A DNA stretch of 64,000 nucleotides from Flagellimonas sp. CMM7 (GCF_021390195.1 NZ_CP090003.1:3989501-4053500); one strand, 5' to 3'; counted from the stretch's first letter, positions 44,298-54,724 are shown. Notes: generated from the letters alone by a model not told the origin. Numbers and translations: made by a program.

Positions 44298-45596
44298 TTA
44301 TTCAACGGCAGGAGTTGCATGGAGTAATTCCATACCAATGGAGGTTCTTGGTTTAAAACCTTTCCAATTCCCTGTATTTGCATCAGGTTCAACATTTAAA
44401 TATTCCTTATAGTCAGCACCTTTTAATTGAATACCTAAAAATGCTGTGATAAAGTGTTGGTTAACATTATTGATACGTCTCATGTCCCAAACGGAATCTG
44501 CATATCTTAAATATTCATCTATATGTAATCCGGGTTTCATAGTAGCTGGCGCAGGAGGGTTTGGTGCTACATTATGCCTTGCATTTATGTATGTCAATAA
44601 ATAGCGATCACTGTTTATCGCTCCTTCATAAATGGCCTTAATACCTTTTTCATATCCTGAAATATCATCTTGACTACCTGCCACAAAAAGCGTAGGTGTT
44701 TTTAAACCTGCCAATCCGTTTGCATCCCATACGCCATTGGCCATGCCCCAAGGTGCTAAAGCTACAAACGCTTTAATTCTTGGGTCTATGGAATTCTTAT
44801 ACGCTTCATTATCCATGCCTCTTTTATCCAGGGCATCGCTGCCGCCGGTCATCGACTTAAAAAAGCCCAAAGCACCGGCACTATACCCTGCTCCACATGT
44901 ATTAAGACCTCCATATCCTCCCATAGAATATCCAATAAGTCCTGTTTTGTCCGTATCCACCAAACCTGCTAAAAAATTGTCGCTTCCAGCAGAAGAAAGT
45001 CTATCTACTTCATTAAGGACAAATAGTTGGTCCAATGATCTATTCGCCAATGTGCTGGTGAAATTTGCAGCATCTTTATAGGTAGAATCTGTATGATCAA
45101 TAGAAACGACCACGTAGCCTTTTGATGCCAAGTTTTCTCCTAGGTAGGTAAACAAAAATCGCGAACCAACATATCCATGAGATAAAATTACGAGAGGGTA
45201 TTTTCCATCGTCTTTAATGGCAACGGCATCTCTCAAAGCTCTTCCCTTAAAGGTAAATGGAGTAACCGGGCGACCTTCTGCCCCATTTCTTCCTAGCACC
45301 TGAGTATACGTTTCAATTTCTTTCACTCCTTCTGGCACTAAAGCTGGATACCACACTTCTATAGTAATTGGCCGATCATACGTCTCTCCTTTCCCCTCTT
45401 TAATGCTTAAAACATCCAGTTGGTCTTTGTTGACTAAATCTATGGTTTGTACTCCCACTCCATAAGTTCCTCGAGTGGTAAGTTCAGGAGCATCTGGTAA
45501 GGCATCTCCGATAAGAAATTCATCTTGCGAGTATGAATTATGAATTAAACTTAAAAAAAGTATTGTGAAAAAAGAAAAACAAGTGTTATTGGACAT
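44298..45596 (-). CDS. Secreted alpha/beta hydrolase, PAF-acetylhydrolase/dienelactone-hydrolase type
   Basis: 432 aa with signal peptide (TILFLSLIHNSYSQ). Motifs: ILSHGYVGSRFLFTYLGENL, SIDHTDSTY, nucleophile elbow GYSMGGYGG, acidic residue in VAGSQDDISG, and His in NARHNVAPN. The pattern resembles platelet-activating-factor acetylhydrolase-like lipases. Probably co-transcribed with the oxidoreductase downstream. Confidence 0.82.
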   Translation of the reverse strand: MSNNTCFSFFTILFLSLIHNSYSQDEFLIGDALPDAPELTTRGTYGVGVQTIDLVNKDQLDVLSIKEGKGETYDRPITIEVWYPALVPEGVKEIETYTQVLGRNGAEGRPVTPFTFKGRALRDAVAIKDDGKYPLVILSHGYVGSRFLFTYLGENLASKGYVVVSIDHTDSTYKDAANFTSTLANRSLDQLFVLNEVDRLSSAGSDNFLAGLVDTDKTGLIGYSMGGYGGLNTCGAGYSAGALGFFKSMTGGSDALDKRGMDNEAYKNSIDPRIKAFVALAPWGMANGVWDANGLAGLKTPTLFVAGSQDDISGYEKGIKAIYEGAINSDRYLLTYINARHNVAPNPPAPATMKPGLHIDEYLRYADSVWDMRRINNVNQHFITAFLGIQLKGADYKEYLNVEPDANTGNWKGFKPRTSIGMELLHATPAVE

Positions 45597-45755
45597 TTTA
45601 AGGGTTATTTTATATGTTCTTAAATGTAGTGAAATTATGCGCGAAATTTAAATACCGAAGTTGTTCTTGCCTATACAACATAACTCACAGCAAATAATAT
45701 TAAATAAATTGTTTTTACTTTACATAAAAAAATGCTGAAAAAAAGAAATTGTGCT

Positions 45756-46238
45756 ATGAAAACATTTAAAGAATTTTTCCTCCTCTTGATATTCACACTA
45801 CTAATAGTTTCATGCAATATCGATGATGGTGTAGAAGGTATTCCACCTCCAAATTTTGATGTAATAGGCCTTTGGGATTTAGTTGAAGTTAATGTCAATC
45901 CTGCTCAGGATTTGAATATGGATGGAACCGCATCTACAAATTTGATGGATGAACTTGATTGTATTTCTGGAACTCTATTAATTGATGGAGATTTGGTTTG
46001 GACTTTTGAACAATCCAATTTAGACATCACTCCAATAACCAACGATCAGTATAGCATAGGTTGCTCAGATACCAACTCCGCTACAGGCACTTGGTTCTCA
46101 GATGAGGCTGAAGTAACTTTTGATGGCAATGATGCTTTGACAGCACTTAGAATTTCTGGAAATCAATTGGTTAACGAGGTAGGTGAAGATCTTCCTGGAA
46201 TACAAAGTTTTGCCTATGTACGAAGGGTGGTAAACTAA
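45756..46238 (+). CDS. Lipocalin-like lipoprotein
   Basis: 160 aa from the ATG at 45756 (the earlier ATG at 45732 adds eight residues before the signal). Lipobox LLIVSC. The body (FDVIGLWDLVEVNVNPAQDL; GTWFSDEAEVTFDGND) has the look of the lipocalin-like domain frequent in Flavobacteriia. Function unknown. Confidence 0.7.
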   Translation: MKTFKEFFLLLIFTLLIVSCNIDDGVEGIPPPNFDVIGLWDLVEVNVNPAQDLNMDGTASTNLMDELDCISGTLLIDGDLVWTFEQSNLDITPITNDQYSIGCSDTNSATGTWFSDEAEVTFDGNDALTALRISGNQLVNEVGEDLPGIQSFAYVRRVVN

Positions 46239-46294
46239 GTATTTGTATCTTTTAGTGTCAGTAAACTCTTTTTTGATATCAGATGCAATAGATT

Positions 46295-46924
46295 ATGTTC
46301 AGACTCTTGTTTGTTTTGGTTTGTCTTTGTTTGTGCTTCCCGAAACTATATGGGCAGGGAAACCCCATTAAGATTGTTGAAAAACCATCTAATAACAGAA
46401 TTACTTTTTTTGCCGTTAACGAAACATATAAAGATTATGATGTTCTATTTGAAGTAAGCGGCAAGAATTTTAGACAAAGTGCTGCAAGGCCTAGGTTGAT
46501 TCGTGTTCCGGCAACATCCAAAGTACATTTAAAAACCATTGTCCTTTTTAGGGATAAAAAGCCTGTATACACTAAAAAACTTTCTGTAAACGATAGTTTA
46601 TCCAAAAGAGCACTTAAAAAGGAATTTGAAATTTTGGATATTCCACCTCCTAAGATAAAACCAAAGAAGCAGATTACCATTTACACTACCAATGAATGTG
46701 ATACTTGCGATAGCATAGTGACTAAGCTAACGAATGAAAACTACATTTTTAGGAATGTTTTGCTCAATGAGAATCCAGAGGTTAAAACACAGGTTGGTGG
46801 TTTTTTAGCTAAATCGCCTGAAGAGATGGATACTATATCCAGTCCGATTATTAGTTTGGGAGGCAAACTTTATAGCTGGATCAAATCCTATTCAGAATTG
46901 AAAGAAGAACTAAATAAAGAATAG
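46295..46924 (+). CDS. Secreted protein with C-terminal glutaredoxin-like domain
   Basis: 209 aa. Signal peptide (LFVLVCLCLCFPKLYGQ). Residues ~25-120 form a beta domain without a known family. Residues ~128-209 look like glutaredoxin: ITIYTTNECDTCDSIVTKL with a CxxC redox pair and a later SSPIISLGG cis-Pro-like loop. Probably a periplasmic thiol oxidoreductase. Lies 57 bp after the lipocalin-like gene on the same strand. Confidence 0.7.
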   Translation: MFRLLFVLVCLCLCFPKLYGQGNPIKIVEKPSNNRITFFAVNETYKDYDVLFEVSGKNFRQSAARPRLIRVPATSKVHLKTIVLFRDKKPVYTKKLSVNDSLSKRALKKEFEILDIPPPKIKPKKQITIYTTNECDTCDSIVTKLTNENYIFRNVLLNENPEVKTQVGGFLAKSPEEMDTISSPIISLGGKLYSWIKSYSELKEELNKE

Positions 46925-46933
46925 ATAAAAGTA

Positions 46934-47587
46934 TTATTCTGGTTTTTGGGCTAAGAGTATCCACATCTGTTTATCTTCTTCTCTTTCCCATTTTCCGTGA
47001 TTTTTTATTTCAGAAATAATAGTGAAACCGGCTTGTTCCAATTCTTTACGAACGTAGTTAGCACCCAATGAATGGGCGCTAACTTGTTCTTGTCTTGATT
47101 TATTTCTTACTCTTTTCTTTAGCTTTTCCATAAGCATCAACTTTCCGCCTGGCTTTAGAGCACTTTTCACATGTTGAAGGATTTGTTCATGAGAATCCAT
47201 TTCATGATAGGTATCCATAATGAAAACTATGTTCAATGAATTGCTTGGCAGTTTTGGGTCATCATAATCTCCTAAAACTGTTGTTATATTGGTTAGATTC
47301 CTCTTCTCAGCATTACCTTGTAAAGTTTCTAAGCGGTCGTTTCTTACATCAACAGCATACACTTTTCCGGTATTTAATACTTTTTTAGCCAAGTGAATGG
47401 ACAAATAGCCTTCGTGACAACCAATATCCGCAACTCTATCTCCTTCCTTAACTCCAGCCATTTCTAGCAAAGCAGAGGTTTTCATCCAATCATCCCGTTC
47501 CAACCAATCTTGCTCTGTATATTGGGAATGCAGGCCCAGTATGGAGATAAGACTTAACAATAAAACGAGATGAATGGATTTTTTCAT
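46934..47587 (-). CDS. SAM-dependent methyltransferase with signal peptide
   Basis: 217 aa. Class I methyltransferase: motif I VADIGCHEGYLSIHLA, motif II-like VYAVDVRNDRLETL, IVFIMDTYHEMDSH, and KPGGKLMLMEKL. The protein begins with a clear signal-like sequence (MKKSIHLVLLLSLISILGL), odd for an enzyme that needs cytoplasmic SAM. It lies 14 bp after the VPS10/BNR gene and is probably its operon partner. Confidence 0.82.
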   Translation of the reverse strand: MKKSIHLVLLLSLISILGLHSQYTEQDWLERDDWMKTSALLEMAGVKEGDRVADIGCHEGYLSIHLAKKVLNTGKVYAVDVRNDRLETLQGNAEKRNLTNITTVLGDYDDPKLPSNSLNIVFIMDTYHEMDSHEQILQHVKSALKPGGKLMLMEKLKKRVRNKSRQEQVSAHSLGANYVRKELEQAGFTIISEIKNHGKWEREEDKQMWILLAQKPE

Positions 47588-47601
47588 TATTAAATTGAGA
47601 T

Positions 47602-50600
47602 TTAATCTTCAATAAGACCTTGTCCTTCGATCCATGGAGCCCCGGCTGCCTTCAATTCTGCTTCAAGGGAAGGGAGTGTATTTTTTACAAGTACACTTAA
47701 TTCCTTTTTAATTGATTTTAGTTGACCATCAGCTCTTTTTAAAGCAATCTTGTGGTTTCCAGTAGGCCCGTAAGTATTTCTTAATGCAACTAAACCAATA
47801 AAACTGCCATCGCCAGGAGTTGGTGGGTTCTTCTCTCCTACTTCATTTTTAGCAGGACTACCATTCATCTGTTTACTGAGTGATTGTAAGAGTGTTTGGG
47901 CATTATAAATTTTTGAGGCCAGCGCTGCAGTTGGTGTTTCAGCTTCATCCATAGCACGTTTCATTGCATTTACTCTAGCAATCGTTTTTTCCAAAATGGA
48001 ACCCGTTGCTGTCAAATCTTGTTGGAAGTCTTGATACATACTTCTAAACGCATCAATTTCTGTTGTTGGTTTAGCTGGCAAAGCTCCCTTGGATAACGGT
48101 TTAACTTCAAAAGATTGAGCACTTGAAAGCTGTTTTAACTCTCCATCTACACGTTGATATAATTCAACAGAATATGTCCCTGGAGTTGCTAAAAACGGTG
48201 ATCCGAAAAAATCGTCGTCATCACTTTTTGGATTCTTTAGCTTTATTCCAGTTCTATCGGCATAGGTAAGGTCCCAGGAAACACGATTGAACCCTTTCTT
48301 ATTTGTTCCACTTACGGTATTGACCACTTTCCCATTGCCATCCTTTACAAGAAGCAGTACTGCTGATTTCTCCTGATTTTTTTCTTTTTCCAAAGCTTCC
48401 CAACCTGGAAACGAAACATTGCTTTTTTGTTTATTGAGTACTTTTTCCTTCTCTGTTCTTGCATCTTTTAAGGTTTTTAGTTTCTTTGGCAAGAAATAAG
48501 TAAACGTTGCTCCGTAGGCAGGGTTTTTTGCAGAATACTCTGAATTCCCTTGACCATAAATCTCATCCTTTTCAATATACCAGTACGCAGGCTTTACTTT
48601 AAAAAGAGTAGTTTCTGCCATTTTAGAGGTGTCAAAATCACGTAACGGCGAAATATCGTCTAAAACGTAAAAACCTCTACCAAAAGATGCCCCTATTAAG
48701 TCATCTTCTCTTCTTTGAATGGTAATGTCTCTAAAAGATATGGTAGGCAGGCCACCTTCAAGCTGCAGCCAACTGCTTCCGCCATTGCTGGTAAAATAAA
48801 TGCCGTACTCTGTAGCAGCAAACATAAGACCTTTCTTTTTATGGTCTTGAACAACTCTCCATGTAATCAACTTTTTAGGCAGATTTCCATTAATAAATGT
48901 CCAGCTATTTCCTTTGTCGGTACTTTTTAAAAGATATGGCTTGTAATCTCCAGCTTTATGATTGTCCAGCACCAAATAAACAGTGTTGGCGTCGTATAAA
49001 TCAGCACGTACATCATTCACAAAAGCTCTGTTTGGAACTCCTTTGATATTTCCTAACATTATTTTCCTCCAAGTTTCTCCCCCATTTTCAGTCACCTGAA
49101 GAATTCCATCATCCGTTCCAGCATAGATAAGACCTTCTTGCAAAGGTGATTCCGCCAAAGACGTTATGGTGTTGTAATTGGACATTGCACCTACATCCCA
49201 TGGATTGTCCCAACTTTGTTGTCTTCCCAAAATAGGCAAGGTTAATCGTTCTTCGTTTCTAGTTAAATCTTGGGAGATTGAAGTCCAATCATCTCCTCTA
49301 TTATCAGATTTCCACACACGGTAAGATGCAAAATACAATCTTTGCGGGTTATGAGGACTTACCAGAATTGGTGCATCCCAATTAAAACGTTCATGTGGCT
49401 CACCTTCCGAAGGTTGCGGTTGTATAAAAACAGTTTCTCCAGTTGTTTGGTCAATTCTCCACAGCCAGCCTTGTTGAAATTCACCATAAGTGATATCAGG
49501 ATTGCCTGGTTCTGTCGCCGATTGATGACCATCAGCCCCCAAAGTAATCCACCAATCGGAATTTAATATTCCTGCTTTGCTCCTTGTTCTGGATGGGCCA
49601 CCATGAGAACCATTATCTTGTGTTCCTCCATAAATATTGTAAAAAGGTGCCGAATCGTCTACAGCAACCTTATAGTATTGCGTAAGAGGCAGGTTCCCAA
49701 AAAACCTCCATGTTTTTGTTAAGTCATAAGATTCATAAAGCCCCCCATCTGTGCCAAAAAGCACATAATTTGGATTTGATTTTTTAAAGGCCATTGCATG
49801 ACTATCCACATGCTTCTTTTCCTCATTCATAAACTCAAAATGCTTCCCGTGATCATTAGAAATTTGCACGGTATTGCTCATTAAATACAACTTACCTTGT
49901 TGATGGGGCGAAGCATACAGTTCTTGGTAATAGTGAGGCCCAGTTCCACCAGAAACGGCATCTGATTGTTTCGTCCATGAAGCTCCTTGATTATTTGTAA
50001 TGAACAATCCTCCTTTTTTGCGGTCCAATTCAATAGCCGCGTATATGGTTTCATTATCAAATGGGGAAATCGCCAAACCAATTTTACCTAAGTTCGATTT
50101 AGGTATTCCATTGGTCAATGCTGTCCAAGTTTCTCCACCATCCGTACTTTTATGTAAGCCCGAGCCAGGACCTCCACCCATATAAGCTGCCACGGTTCTA
50201 TGTCTGTCCCATGTAGCAGCGTATAAAACATCTGGATTGGTATGATCCATTACAATATCTGTGACTCCTGTCCATTCACTATTCCCAAGTGTTCTTTTCC
50301 ATGTTTTGCCACCATCTGTGGATTTGTAAAAACCACGCTCTCCACCTTTACTCCAAAGAGGTCCTTGTGAAGCAACCCAAATGATATTGGAATTTTCTGG
50401 ATGAACTATAATTTTTGAAAGGTGCTCAGAAGTTTTAAGCCCCATATTCTTCCAAGACTTTCCTTCATCATGGCTAACGTAAATACCGTCGCCAAAACCG
50501 GAGTGTCTTCCCCCTACATTTTCACCTGAACCCACCCAAATTGTGCTTGGATTGTTAGGGTCTATGGTAACACACCCAATAGAATAGCTGGATTGCTTAT

Positions 50601-50853
50601 CAAAGATGGGTTTCCAAGTAGTACCGGCATTGGTGGTTTTCCATACGCCTCCAGAACCCACTGCCACATACCAAACACTTTCATTGGTTGGATGTATTGC
50701 AATGTCAGCTATACGACCCGAAGTTAAAGCAGGTCCAAGGCTTCTAAACTCCAATCCATCAAAAGTAGTGGAGTCTGGTGTTTGTGCTGTTAATTGAAAA
50801 GTAAAAAGGATAAATAAGAGTAGCTTGAAGAAAATTTTTGAGTTGTGTTTCAT
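47602..50853 (-). CDS. VPS10/BNR repeat exoprotein (sortilin-like), intact
   Basis: 1083 aa. Signal peptide (LLFILFTFQLTAQ). Two large beta-propellers with many Asp-box repeats (TTNAGTTWKP, SHDEGKSWKN, STDGGKTWKR, SDNRGDDWTS, ENGGETWRKI, SDTGG-type loops) over ~25-700, then an Ig-like domain (GFNRVSWDLTYADRTG; GTYSVELYQRVDG) and a helical end. Starts with the family LEFRSLGPALTSGRIADI. Secreted, often linked to peptide or polymer breakdown; activity not established. Intact relative of the fragment at 8958. Confidence 0.88.
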   Translation of the reverse strand: MKHNSKIFFKLLLFILFTFQLTAQTPDSTTFDGLEFRSLGPALTSGRIADIAIHPTNESVWYVAVGSGGVWKTTNAGTTWKPIFDKQSSYSIGCVTIDPNNPSTIWVGSGENVGGRHSGFGDGIYVSHDEGKSWKNMGLKTSEHLSKIIVHPENSNIIWVASQGPLWSKGGERGFYKSTDGGKTWKRTLGNSEWTGVTDIVMDHTNPDVLYAATWDRHRTVAAYMGGGPGSGLHKSTDGGETWTALTNGIPKSNLGKIGLAISPFDNETIYAAIELDRKKGGLFITNNQGASWTKQSDAVSGGTGPHYYQELYASPHQQGKLYLMSNTVQISNDHGKHFEFMNEEKKHVDSHAMAFKKSNPNYVLFGTDGGLYESYDLTKTWRFFGNLPLTQYYKVAVDDSAPFYNIYGGTQDNGSHGGPSRTRSKAGILNSDWWITLGADGHQSATEPGNPDITYGEFQQGWLWRIDQTTGETVFIQPQPSEGEPHERFNWDAPILVSPHNPQRLYFASYRVWKSDNRGDDWTSISQDLTRNEERLTLPILGRQQSWDNPWDVGAMSNYNTITSLAESPLQEGLIYAGTDDGILQVTENGGETWRKIMLGNIKGVPNRAFVNDVRADLYDANTVYLVLDNHKAGDYKPYLLKSTDKGNSWTFINGNLPKKLITWRVVQDHKKKGLMFAATEYGIYFTSNGGSSWLQLEGGLPTISFRDITIQRREDDLIGASFGRGFYVLDDISPLRDFDTSKMAETTLFKVKPAYWYIEKDEIYGQGNSEYSAKNPAYGATFTYFLPKKLKTLKDARTEKEKVLNKQKSNVSFPGWEALEKEKNQEKSAVLLLVKDGNGKVVNTVSGTNKKGFNRVSWDLTYADRTGIKLKNPKSDDDDFFGSPFLATPGTYSVELYQRVDGELKQLSSAQSFEVKPLSKGALPAKPTTEIDAFRSMYQDFQQDLTATGSILEKTIARVNAMKRAMDEAETPTAALASKIYNAQTLLQSLSKQMNGSPAKNEVGEKNPPTPGDGSFIGLVALRNTYGPTGNHKIALKRADGQLKSIKKELSVLVKNTLPSLEAELKAAGAPWIEGQGLIED

Positions 50854-50957
50854 TTGTTGATTTTTTGGTCAAATTAGCACGGTAAGATAACCAAAAGCAA
50901 TAGGCTTAATTCTAAAAAATATGTGAAAAAAAATCTTTCTTTTAAAAAAGATATGAA

Positions 50958-51371
50958 CTACTTTCTATCGCTTAATCTATAAACAAACTTTAACCCACTC
51001 CAGTCCTCATCAATAGCGGCCACTTTAACATCCACAAGCCCTATAGACAAAAGGTGTTCTCGAATAGGTTCACGTTTTAAGTCTGTTTGTATGTTAGAGG
51101 AACCTTTGGGCCAACTAACCCATAAAGAGGCATTTGTTTTCAAACTGTTTTTACAGCTGTCGGCCAACGCGATGAGCTCTTTAAAAGAAGTACAGAAAAG
51201 GTGAATAAAATCGGCAGATTCCGGTTTTTGATTTTTTAGGAAAGTTACATTCTCAGGAAAACCTTCAAATAGTTTGAAATAATGTTTGGGTTCATTTACC
51301 AGAAGAATCAAAAATCCATCTTTAATACCTAGTTTTTTTGAAAGTGGTGTTCCTGAATACCCAGCTGGCAT
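50958..51371 (-). CDS. DUF3052-like protein
   Basis: 137 aa. YSGTPLSKKLGIKDGFLILL start, FIHLFCTSFKEL, LWVSWPKGSS and VDVKVAAIDEDWSGLKFVYR are the usual DUF3052 landmarks. Cytoplasmic; function unknown. Seven bases after the gene at 51379. Confidence 0.75.
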   Translation of the reverse strand: MPAGYSGTPLSKKLGIKDGFLILLVNEPKHYFKLFEGFPENVTFLKNQKPESADFIHLFCTSFKELIALADSCKNSLKTNASLWVSWPKGSSNIQTDLKREPIREHLLSIGLVDVKVAAIDEDWSGLKFVYRLSDRK

Positions 51372-51378
51372 ACCATTG

Positions 51379-51912
51379 TTAGTTTAGTTTTTCTGGAATT
51401 TCATCTTTTGAAGTAATACGCCATTTATCATCGTAGATGGAACGATATCTAATTTCAAAATCAAAATCTTTGGAATACAATTCTTCTAAAACTAGAAAAA
51501 AGGTATCATAATCCTCTTTGTTTCCGTCAACTTGCAAAATATTTCGAACGCCACCAGCTGGAATTGCTAAACCTCGGTTTATGCTAGCATTGTTTAAAAT
51601 GGCAATACTATCCATGGACCGGAAATTGGCTTTTAGAAAATCTTTGAATTCCATGTTATGCGTTCTCCCTTTATAAAATAGAATTGTAGTATCTATTATT
51701 GCAGGACCTACCCCGTGATTGACCAACTGAAAAGAATATACATTTTTTGATCCAATTTCTGAGGTTTCAATCATTAAATAAGGCATGGCGGAAAGACGAC
51801 TCTGCTTTTCCATAATATTGGTCTGTCTCACAAATATGATCAAAGTAATCACACTAATGAACATTGCCACAAGCCCGAAAATCTTATCAGAGGTCCAGAA
51901 TTTTTTCTTCAT
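51379..51912 (-). CDS. Membrane-anchored hypothetical protein
   Basis: 177 aa with an N-terminal membrane helix (IFGLVAMFISVITLIIFV), then a soluble beta-rich region (YSFQLVNHGVGPAIIDTTIL, typical of small Flavobacteriia membrane proteins). No function assigned. First gene of a small unit with the DUF3052 gene. Confidence 0.65.
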   Translation of the reverse strand: MKKKFWTSDKIFGLVAMFISVITLIIFVRQTNIMEKQSRLSAMPYLMIETSEIGSKNVYSFQLVNHGVGPAIIDTTILFYKGRTHNMEFKDFLKANFRSMDSIAILNNASINRGLAIPAGGVRNILQVDGNKEDYDTFFLVLEELYSKDFDFEIRYRSIYDDKWRITSKDEIPEKLN

Positions 51913-51984
51913 CTATTAATTCTATTGCACACTCAAATATAAGAAAGCACTGGATTCTTTTTTGGAATCATAGTAAGATTAAAC

Positions 51985-53064
51985 TCAAGTCTTGCTTTCC
52001 ACAAAGGTTAACAACCCCATTAATGCTTTTTCAATATTCTTTTTGAATATCTTTTTGCCAAAAAGAGTCATTATTAATTTTTTGATTGGAGACCTGGCCG
52101 TCCAAAATAGTTCTATTTCGAGCTCGCAGCTATTTTCAGAAATAGGGGTGAAAATATAGAATTGATAAAACTCATCCACAGGCGGCGGACTTGTTGTAAA
52201 CTCACCATAAATTAGGCTTCCCTGTTTCACCTCTTTTGTAGCAGTAGTAAAGTTTAAATGCTTTCCGTTAACCACGCAAATATGTTCAGAACCAGTACGT
52301 GTCACCTCGTTTTCATTATACTCTAAACGATCTATTCCCTCAGTCCAATTATGCCGGTACGAATAGTTGGTAATATACTCCATGAGTTCCTCTGCCGCCA
52401 CGGGAAATTCTTTCTTTATTTTTATTTGAGGCGGTTTATCAAAATAAACATTATTGGGTTTATCAAATGGACGCAGTTTCAGTTCACTTGGGTCAATTAT
52501 GGAATAGATATAATCAATCTCCCTACTGTCATATGAATCCGATCCTTGTCTGAATCTAAAAATTTTACTGGAATAGTACGGGGATAACATGATGTCCAAG
52601 GCAAGCGTCCTGCTGATTAGGGCATAATTGTCACTATCAACAGAATTTTTCAATAACCTATGGGCCTCAATCACCTGTTCTCCGAAAGGTTTTCTGGTTC
52701 CTTGTACCTCAATATGCTGAAGATTACCACTATGGGCAACTATCTTTAACTGAAGGTTTGGTGCAGTAGCACAAGCATTACAAGGACAAATCCTATTTTT
52801 CTCCAGCATCTTAAGATGACTGTAGAAAGCGGTGAACATGGATTCAATCTGCGCTAAAAGATTCTCTTGGGACGGAATATCATTTTCTTTATAGAAGAAA
52901 AGGGCATCCCCTTCAATCTCCGCCAATTTCAAATCTTGCGTATTCGCATTGAGAAGAACTTCCAAAAGTTCAGATATTACATGTTGACTATGCTCTACCT
53001 CAGTAGTCTGGATAAATTTAGTGTACCCAGATATGTCAGGAATAAACAATAAAGATTTGGACAT
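51985..53064 (-). CDS. DUF2652 protein with C-terminal SRPBCC-like domain
   Basis: 359 aa. Residues ~1-200 match DUF2652, which resembles a class III adenylyl cyclase fold (LLFIPDISGYTKFIQTTEVEHS; EIEGDALFFYK) but whose catalytic status is unclear. It has a CPCNACATA cluster. Residues ~225-350 look like an SRPBCC/polyketide-cyclase lipid-binding domain (EFPVAAEELMEYITNYSYR). Cytoplasmic. Could be a signalling enzyme; that is inference. Confidence 0.72.
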   Translation of the reverse strand: MSKSLLFIPDISGYTKFIQTTEVEHSQHVISELLEVLLNANTQDLKLAEIEGDALFFYKENDIPSQENLLAQIESMFTAFYSHLKMLEKNRICPCNACATAPNLQLKIVAHSGNLQHIEVQGTRKPFGEQVIEAHRLLKNSVDSDNYALISRTLALDIMLSPYYSSKIFRFRQGSDSYDSREIDYIYSIIDPSELKLRPFDKPNNVYFDKPPQIKIKKEFPVAAEELMEYITNYSYRHNWTEGIDRLEYNENEVTRTGSEHICVVNGKHLNFTTATKEVKQGSLIYGEFTTSPPPVDEFYQFYIFTPISENSCELEIELFWTARSPIKKLIMTLFGKKIFKKNIEKALMGLLTFVESKT

Positions 53065-53137
53065 TTTTTTTGACTGATGGTTTATGTTCAGTTGGTCTGG
53101 ACACGTTTGAAAAACTTACTGATAGGAGAAATACGGG

Positions 53138-54724
53138 TTATGGATTTTGTTCCTCCATTTCTTCGAGCATCTGTTTAAAACCAAGTGCAACTCCATTGGT
53201 CCAACCAAAGCCATCTTGTGTTTCATATTCTCCTCCACCTGATAATAATGATAGATCTTCTACATTATACTTCTCCATCATCTTCCCTGTATTTTTGTAG
53301 ACTTTCTCATTTAGTGCCAGCCAACGGGTAATAATTTCCTTAGCTTCATCTTTATATCCATAATTTAAAAGTCCTTTTACCGCAATCCACTGTAAGGGCG
53401 CCCAACCATTTGGAGCATCCCATTGTTGCCCCGTATGTTCTAGGGTAGTAACAAGTCCTCCATCTTTCAGGAATTTTGAAATAATTGTGTTCTTGACCTG
53501 TTCGGCCTGTTCTGCTTCCGCGACCTCAAAATAAAGTGGAAAAACTCCCGCCAAGGTAAGTTCTGGAGTAATACTCTCTTCTTGGAAATTATAATCATGG
53601 TACAGGCCGTTTTCCGTATTCCAGAAATACTTTTGAATGGCTTCTTTTCTTTTATGAGCCATATCCTTAAAACGCTTTCCATGGGATTGGTCTCCTCTGA
53701 TCAAATATGCTTTTGAAATAGTATTTTCCATAAAGTATAGGAGACAGTTTAAATCTACTGGAAGTATTGAAATGGTTTCCGTTGTACCAAAGACGCCTTT
53801 TTTACCAAACCATCTAGAGCTAAAATCCCATCCAGAAGCTGCTGCAGACCTAAGATTGGTATACAGTTGTTTTTTAAGTGAATCTGTTTCTAGCTCACTG
53901 GCCAGATGAAGATCTTCTTTATATGCTTCTGGTCTTGGTGTAAATCCTTTATCCCAATAACGGTTTAGGAAAACATTCTCGCCAAGTTTAACCACATGAT
54001 GATTGCTTTCACCTATTTCTGTATTTTCAACTCCATTCATCCAGAAATTATATTCTTTTAGCAATTGGGGCAGATAACTTTCAAGGGTTTTTTCGTCTTT
54101 TCTTGATATAGCGTCAACCATCAATGCAAAAAACGGAGGTTGAGACCTTGTTTTATAGTAATTACGGGTGCCGTTTGGTATAAAACCAATGGAATCGATT
54201 AGAAAAGCAAAATTGTCCACCATGTCTTTGGCCAAATCATCTCTATCATCAACCAAAAGACCTTCTAGGGTAAAATAGCTGTCCCAATAATAGATTTCTT
54301 GAAACCTGCCTCCAGGAACAACATATTTATGTGGTAATGCTATTCTTGATGAGTATTGTATAACATCATCGGGACCTCTTGTCAGGTTATCCCACATAAA
54401 GGTAATATGCTCATACATGGTTCTGGTGGTGTCCGTTTCAAACTCCAATGCAACCATGGATTTATCTTCAAAATTCTTTTCTACAAATTCCTTGAGACTA
54501 AAGCCATCCAAATCTTTTTCTAGCAGGTATTCTGCCTCAAGTGCTGATGCATCTTTTTTTGGCACTAAATCAACAAAAGCTTTTGAGTCTTTGAAAATGG
54601 CAGCTAATTGTACATCTTCAAATAGTTGAGTTTGATATAGGTTTTCAACTTGTACTTTTTCATTTTTTTTACATGAAGCAACTAAAAGAAAAGCAGCAAT
54701 AAGGCAGGTGTATTGAAGTTTCAT
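53138..54724 (-). CDS. Periplasmic alpha,alpha-trehalase (GH37) lipoprotein
   Basis: 528 aa. Lipobox FLLVASC. Both trehalase signatures are present: PGGRFQEIYYWDSYFTLEGL near 135-155 and QQWDAPNGWAPLQW near 435-448, with the barrel in between. It hydrolyses trehalose to two glucoses. Lipoprotein form suggests action at the cell envelope. Single gene, no trehalose transporter nearby. Confidence 0.93.
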   Translation of the reverse strand: MKLQYTCLIAAFLLVASCKKNEKVQVENLYQTQLFEDVQLAAIFKDSKAFVDLVPKKDASALEAEYLLEKDLDGFSLKEFVEKNFEDKSMVALEFETDTTRTMYEHITFMWDNLTRGPDDVIQYSSRIALPHKYVVPGGRFQEIYYWDSYFTLEGLLVDDRDDLAKDMVDNFAFLIDSIGFIPNGTRNYYKTRSQPPFFALMVDAISRKDEKTLESYLPQLLKEYNFWMNGVENTEIGESNHHVVKLGENVFLNRYWDKGFTPRPEAYKEDLHLASELETDSLKKQLYTNLRSAAASGWDFSSRWFGKKGVFGTTETISILPVDLNCLLYFMENTISKAYLIRGDQSHGKRFKDMAHKRKEAIQKYFWNTENGLYHDYNFQEESITPELTLAGVFPLYFEVAEAEQAEQVKNTIISKFLKDGGLVTTLEHTGQQWDAPNGWAPLQWIAVKGLLNYGYKDEAKEIITRWLALNEKVYKNTGKMMEKYNVEDLSLLSGGGEYETQDGFGWTNGVALGFKQMLEEMEEQNP

